A program made the translations under genes and the position numbers. Positions 5,628-7,883 of a DNA stretch of 7,883 nt are shown one piece after another. The notes beneath the pieces are model-generated. The model did no database searches and was not told the origin of the DNA. It saw nothing but the letters and a program-made list of their open reading frames with translations. This stretch comes from VRUE01 sp036376775. GTDB lineage: Bacteria; Actinomycetota; Thermoleophilia; Solirubrobacterales; 70-9. The first letter of the stretch is position 1; every line of letters starts with the position of its first letter. The stretch is from positions 1 to 7,883 of the forward strand of contig DASUZP010000185.1 of the NCBI GenBank assembly GCA_036376775.1. The letters are read 5' to 3'.

Positions 5628-6532
5628 AGACCAAAACCAAAGTCCTGATCGGCATCGGTGCCTACTTCGCGGTCGCGATCCTGATGCTGCTGATCTTCGG
5701 CAGCTCGGGCAAAGACGAATCGTTCCAGCCGCAGAACGAGTTCAAGCTCGAACCGTGGATCTCGATCCACCTCGCCGGCATCGACCTGAGCATCAACAAG
5801 GCGGTGCTCTATCTGGTCCTGGCGAGCGCGCTGACGATCTTCGTCATGGTCTGGATCTCGCGTCGCATGGCGCAGAAGCCGAACCGCGTGCAGACGGCGA
5901 TCGAGGTCGCCTATGACATGACCAAGAACACGATCACCGGCGGCAACCTCGAGCCGAAAATGGCGGCGCGCTGGTTTCCCTTCCTGGCCGCGCTCTTCTT
6001 CTGGATCTGGTTCTCGAACATGCTCGGCTTCCTGCCGCTGCCGACCAACACCGAGCACGCGGTCGACGTCTTCGGCCTCGAAATCCCCTCCTTCGCGATC
6101 TACGCGGCGACCGCCAACCTCTCGATCCCGCTGGTCCTCACCCTGGTCGTCTGGCTCTCCTACCACTTCGAAGGCGTCCGCTCCAAGGGCCTGATCAAGT
6201 ACCTGGCCAGCTGGCTGCCGCCGGGCCTGGAGGAGATGAACCCGATCGGCAAGGCCTTCATCTTCGTGATCGAGGCGATCTCGCACTTCGCCCGCCTGAT
6301 CTCGCTCTCGGTGCGACTCTTCGCCAACATCCTCGCCGGCCACCTGCTGCTGCTCTTCATGGGAGGTGGGCTGGCGGTTCTGCTCGGCATCGCCGCTCTC
6401 GGCGCCCTCACCTTCCCGCTCGCATTCTTCTTCTTCGTGCTCGAGGTCGGTCTTATCGCGACCCTTCAGGCATTTATCTTCTCGACCCTCACTGCGATCT
6501 ACCTTGGCGGAGCGACCTCCGCCAGCCACTAG
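5624..6532 (+). CDS. atpB: F-type ATP synthase subunit a
   Basis: This is the membrane subunit (302 residues) that forms the two proton half-channels beside the c-ring in the Fo sector. The C-terminal half has the family signature HFARLISLSVRLFANILAGH (221-240), including the essential arginine R231 that faces the c-ring carboxylate, and VLEVGLIATLQAFIFSTLTA (272-291), including E274 and Q282. The H240/E274 pair matches the His/Glu exchange known for this channel in different lineages. Hydrophobic segments lie at about 6-26, 57-79, 114-138, 158-180, 209-230, 238-262 and 264-292; the first may act as a signal anchor, and not all need cross the membrane separately. Residues 27-56 form a polar loop. 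The start overlaps the atpI stop by 4 nt. A short perfect hairpin lies near the 3' end. Identification is secure. Confidence 0.97.
   Translation: MKTKTKVLIGIGAYFAVAILMLLIFGSSGKDESFQPQNEFKLEPWISIHLAGIDLSINKAVLYLVLASALTIFVMVWISRRMAQKPNRVQTAIEVAYDMTKNTITGGNLEPKMAARWFPFLAALFFWIWFSNMLGFLPLPTNTEHAVDVFGLEIPSFAIYAATANLSIPLVLTLVVWLSYHFEGVRSKGLIKYLASWLPPGLEEMNPIGKAFIFVIEAISHFARLISLSVRLFANILAGHLLLLFMGGGLAVLLGIAALGALTFPLAFFFFVLEVGLIATLQAFIFSTLTAIYLGGATSASH
6506..6523 (+). promoter_or_regulatory. Perfect 7-bp hairpin at the end of atpB, ahead of the atpE ribosome binding site
   Basis: ggcggag (6506-6512) and ctccgcc (6517-6523) are exact reverse complements around the tetraloop cgac, lying in the last codons of atpB. 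Twelve nt later comes a strong Shine-Dalgarno sequence, aaggag at 6535-6540, 10 nt before the atpE ATG. The arrangement could help set the high atpE output needed for the c-ring, by RNA processing or by keeping the ribosome binding site open. This is inference from position. Confidence 0.4.
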
Positions 6533-6534
6533 AA

Positions 6535-6540
6535 AAGGAG
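6535..6540 (+). promoter_or_regulatory. Strong Shine-Dalgarno sequence for atpE
   Basis: AAGGAG lies 10 nt upstream of the ATG at 6551 and is the strongest ribosome binding site in the window. This fits the need for many c subunits per enzyme complex. Confidence 0.75.
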
Positions 6541-6550
6541 CCTGTTCTCA

Positions 6551-6817
6551 ATGGATCTGTCCCCTGTAGTCGCCGCGATCTCCGATGAAGGGATCGAATC
6601 AGCCGGCAAGGCAATCGCCCTCGGCGTCGGCGCCGGCCTCGGCTCGATCGGCGCCGGTATCGGCATCGGCTTCATCTTCGGCAAGGAGATCGAGTCGGTC
6701 GCCCGTCAGCCCGAGATGAAAGACGAGCTACAGAGCATCCGCTGGCTCGGCTTCGCGCTGACCGAGGCGGTCGCCTTCTACACCTTCATCTTCGGCCTGA
6801 TCGCCTTCTTCCTCTAG
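6551..6817 (+). CDS. atpE: F-type ATP synthase subunit c
   Basis: This is the proteolipid (88 residues) that forms the rotating c-ring of Fo. Helix 1 carries the glycine-rich packing motif GAGLGSIGAGIGIG (27-40). The polar loop contains the conserved RQP (52-54) that contacts the central stalk. Helix 2 carries the ion-binding carboxylate E72 in LGFALTEAVAFYTF (66-79). E72 is followed by Ala rather than the Ser/Thr typical of sodium-binding rings, and helix 1 lacks the matching glutamine, so the ring most likely carries protons. The first about 19 residues are a polar lead-in. It lies 18 nt after atpB and 9 nt before atpF, clearly within one operon. Confidence 0.97.
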   Translation: MDLSPVVAAISDEGIESAGKAIALGVGAGLGSIGAGIGIGFIFGKEIESVARQPEMKDELQSIRWLGFALTEAVAFYTFIFGLIAFFL

Positions 6818-6826
6818 GCCGGACAC

Positions 6827-7408
6827 GTGGAGCTCTTTGGCCACATAACGGGTTTGATCCCACTCGCGGCGGAGGCCGCCAAGGAGGAAGGCGGCAGCTT
6901 CTTGGTCTCACCGGGCCTTGGCCTGATGATCTGGACGCTGGTCCTCTTCCTCTTCACGATGTGGGTGTTGAGCAAGGTCGCCTTCCCGAAAATCCAGGAG
7001 GCGCTCGACAAGCGCGCCAAAACGATCGCCGAGTCGATCGAGGCGGCCGAACGGCAGCGCCGCGAGTCCGACGAGCTGCTCGAGGAGTACCGGGGCCGGC
7101 TCGCCGAGGCCCGCGAGCAGGCCGACGACATCATGGCCCGCGCCCGCAAGGCGGCTGAAACCGCCGAAGCGGAGGCGACCACGGCGGGCAAGGAGAAGCG
7201 CGAGGAGCTGGTCGCGGCTGCCACGCGCGACATCGAAGCGGAGACGCGGCGCTCGTTGCAGCAGATCCGCAAGGAGGTCGCCGACCTGACCGTGCTGGCC
7301 ACCGAGAAGGTGACCCGCAAGAGCCTCACCCCGGACGACCAGCGCCGCCTGGTCGAGGAGGCGCTCAGCGAGGTCGATTTCACCTCCCTCTCGGGGGCGG
7401 AGAACTAA
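6827..7408 (+). CDS. atpF: F-type ATP synthase subunit b
   Basis: This is the peripheral stalk subunit (193 residues) that holds F1 stationary against the a subunit. It has a short N-terminal lead, one membrane helix (GLGLMIWTLVLFLFTMWVLS, 30-49), the junction KVAFPKIQEALDKRAKTIAE (50-69) typical of subunit b, then a long charged alpha-helical coiled coil (about 62-165), rich in Ala, Glu, Arg and Lys. The GTG start at 6827 is the first in-frame start near the gene boundary and leaves 9 nt after atpE. No strong Shine-Dalgarno sequence is seen, so coupling to atpE is likely. Only a single b gene is present, and it is not fused to delta, unlike the b-delta fusion of mycobacteria. Confidence 0.95.
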   Translation: MELFGHITGLIPLAAEAAKEEGGSFLVSPGLGLMIWTLVLFLFTMWVLSKVAFPKIQEALDKRAKTIAESIEAAERQRRESDELLEEYRGRLAEAREQADDIMARARKAAETAEAEATTAGKEKREELVAAATRDIEAETRRSLQQIRKEVADLTVLATEKVTRKSLTPDDQRRLVEEALSEVDFTSLSGAEN

Positions 7409-7413
7409 GCACG

Positions 7414-7883
7414 ATGCCCGAGGCAGCTCGCGTATACGCCGAAGCCCTCTTCGATGTGGCGAAGGAGAAGGGCAAGCTCGATGCGATCGGGGCCGATCTC
7501 GGCCAGTTCGCCGATGCCGTCTCGAGCGATCGCGACCTGCAGGTCTTCTTCTTCAGCCCGCACTTCGCTTCGGCCGAGAAGGCCGACGGGCTGCGGCGGG
7601 CTGTCGCCGACGCCGACACGGAGTTGGTCAACTTCCTCGAGCTGCTGATCGAGAAGCAGCGGATGACGGAGGTCTTCCGCATCCGTCGCGAGTTCGAGCA
7701 GTTGTGGAAGAAGGAGAGCAAGCGCATCGATGTGACCGTGACCAGCGCGGTCGAGCTGGACCCGGCCGTGGTGACCAAGGTCGGCGAGGAGATCGAGCGG
7801 CAGACCGGCCAAAAGGTTGAGCTGGCCAGTCGCGTCGACGGCGAGATCCTCGGCGGCATCGTCCTGCAGGTCGGCAACATGGT
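7414..7883 (+). CDS. atpH: F-type ATP synthase subunit delta (partial, 3' end beyond the window)
   Basis: The frame runs open from the ATG at 7414 to the window edge: 156 complete codons of a protein that is usually about 175-185 residues. It begins MPEAARVYAEALFDVAKEKG, matching the N-terminal helical domain of delta (OSCP), which docks onto the alpha subunits at the top of F1. Further family-like segments are FFFSPHFASAEKADGL and VNFLELLIEKQRMTEVFRIR, and near the end GEILGGIVLQVGNMV, the conserved C-terminal Gly-Gly region that binds subunit b. A GGAG at 7399-7402 lies 11 nt upstream of the ATG. The gap to atpF is 5 nt. The missing part should be the last 20-30 residues, with atpA expected next. 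Confidence 0.95.
   Translation, partial: MPEAARVYAEALFDVAKEKGKLDAIGADLGQFADAVSSDRDLQVFFFSPHFASAEKADGLRRAVADADTELVNFLELLIEKQRMTEVFRIRREFEQLWKKESKRIDVTVTSAVELDPAVVTKVGEEIERQTGQKVELASRVDGEILGGIVLQVGNM

Noticed and set aside
5339..6529. 396-codon open frame on the - strand
   Set aside because: It is the mirror of atpI and atpB; its product is a highly charged low-complexity sequence with no family features.
1..7883. CRISPR array, tRNA, rRNA, transposase or defence genes
   Set aside because: I saw no regularly spaced repeats, no tRNA or rRNA-like sequence, and no transposase, nuclease or toxin motifs in either strand.

Overview
The window is GC-rich and tightly packed, with every convincing gene on the + strand. 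It looks like chromosomal DNA of a high-GC Gram-positive bacterium, probably an actinobacterium. That placement is inferred from base composition, protein sequence style and gene order: a glyA tail, then a wecA-type gene directly ahead of an atpI-atpB-atpE-atpF-atpH operon. I cannot assign a genus.

Layout. Positions 1-174 hold the 3' end of a gene whose last 28 codons look like the C-terminus of serine hydroxymethyltransferase (GlyA). The preceding 87 bases are an exact copy of an internal part of the next gene, so the left edge is chimeric. Positions about 179-3819 carry three envelope-polysaccharide genes: a DUF354 GT-B-like protein, a PglC/WcaJ-type sugar-phosphate transferase and an AsnB-type glutamine amidotransferase. 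Positions 3833-5032 encode a WecA/TagO-type polyprenyl-phosphate sugar-1-phosphate transferase. Positions 5033-5255 form the only sizeable intergenic gap. It contains most of a long hyphenated inverted repeat, a second small hairpin, a possible -10 box and a hairpin directly in front of atpI. Positions 5256-7883 hold the first five genes of an F-type ATP synthase operon, with atpH cut by the window end.

How the genes work together. The sugar transferase and WecA are both enzymes that start glycans by loading a sugar phosphate onto undecaprenyl phosphate. The DUF354 protein probably acts on nucleotide sugars or as a glycosyltransferase, and the amidotransferase may make asparagine or amidate a sugar acid. 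The ATP synthase genes encode the assembly factor, the membrane a and c subunits, and the peripheral stalk b and delta subunits; alpha, gamma, beta and epsilon should follow to the right.

Most notable points: an 87-bp exact duplication at the left edge; two successive genes whose family-conserved N-termini lie upstream of any ATG/GTG/TTG and seem to need CTG starts (or contain sequence errors); a roughly 119-nt inverted-repeat element that includes the wecA stop codon; and a hairpin that may hide the atpI ribosome binding site. I saw no tRNA, rRNA, CRISPR array or transposase gene, and nothing that amounts to a clearly new defence or mobile system.
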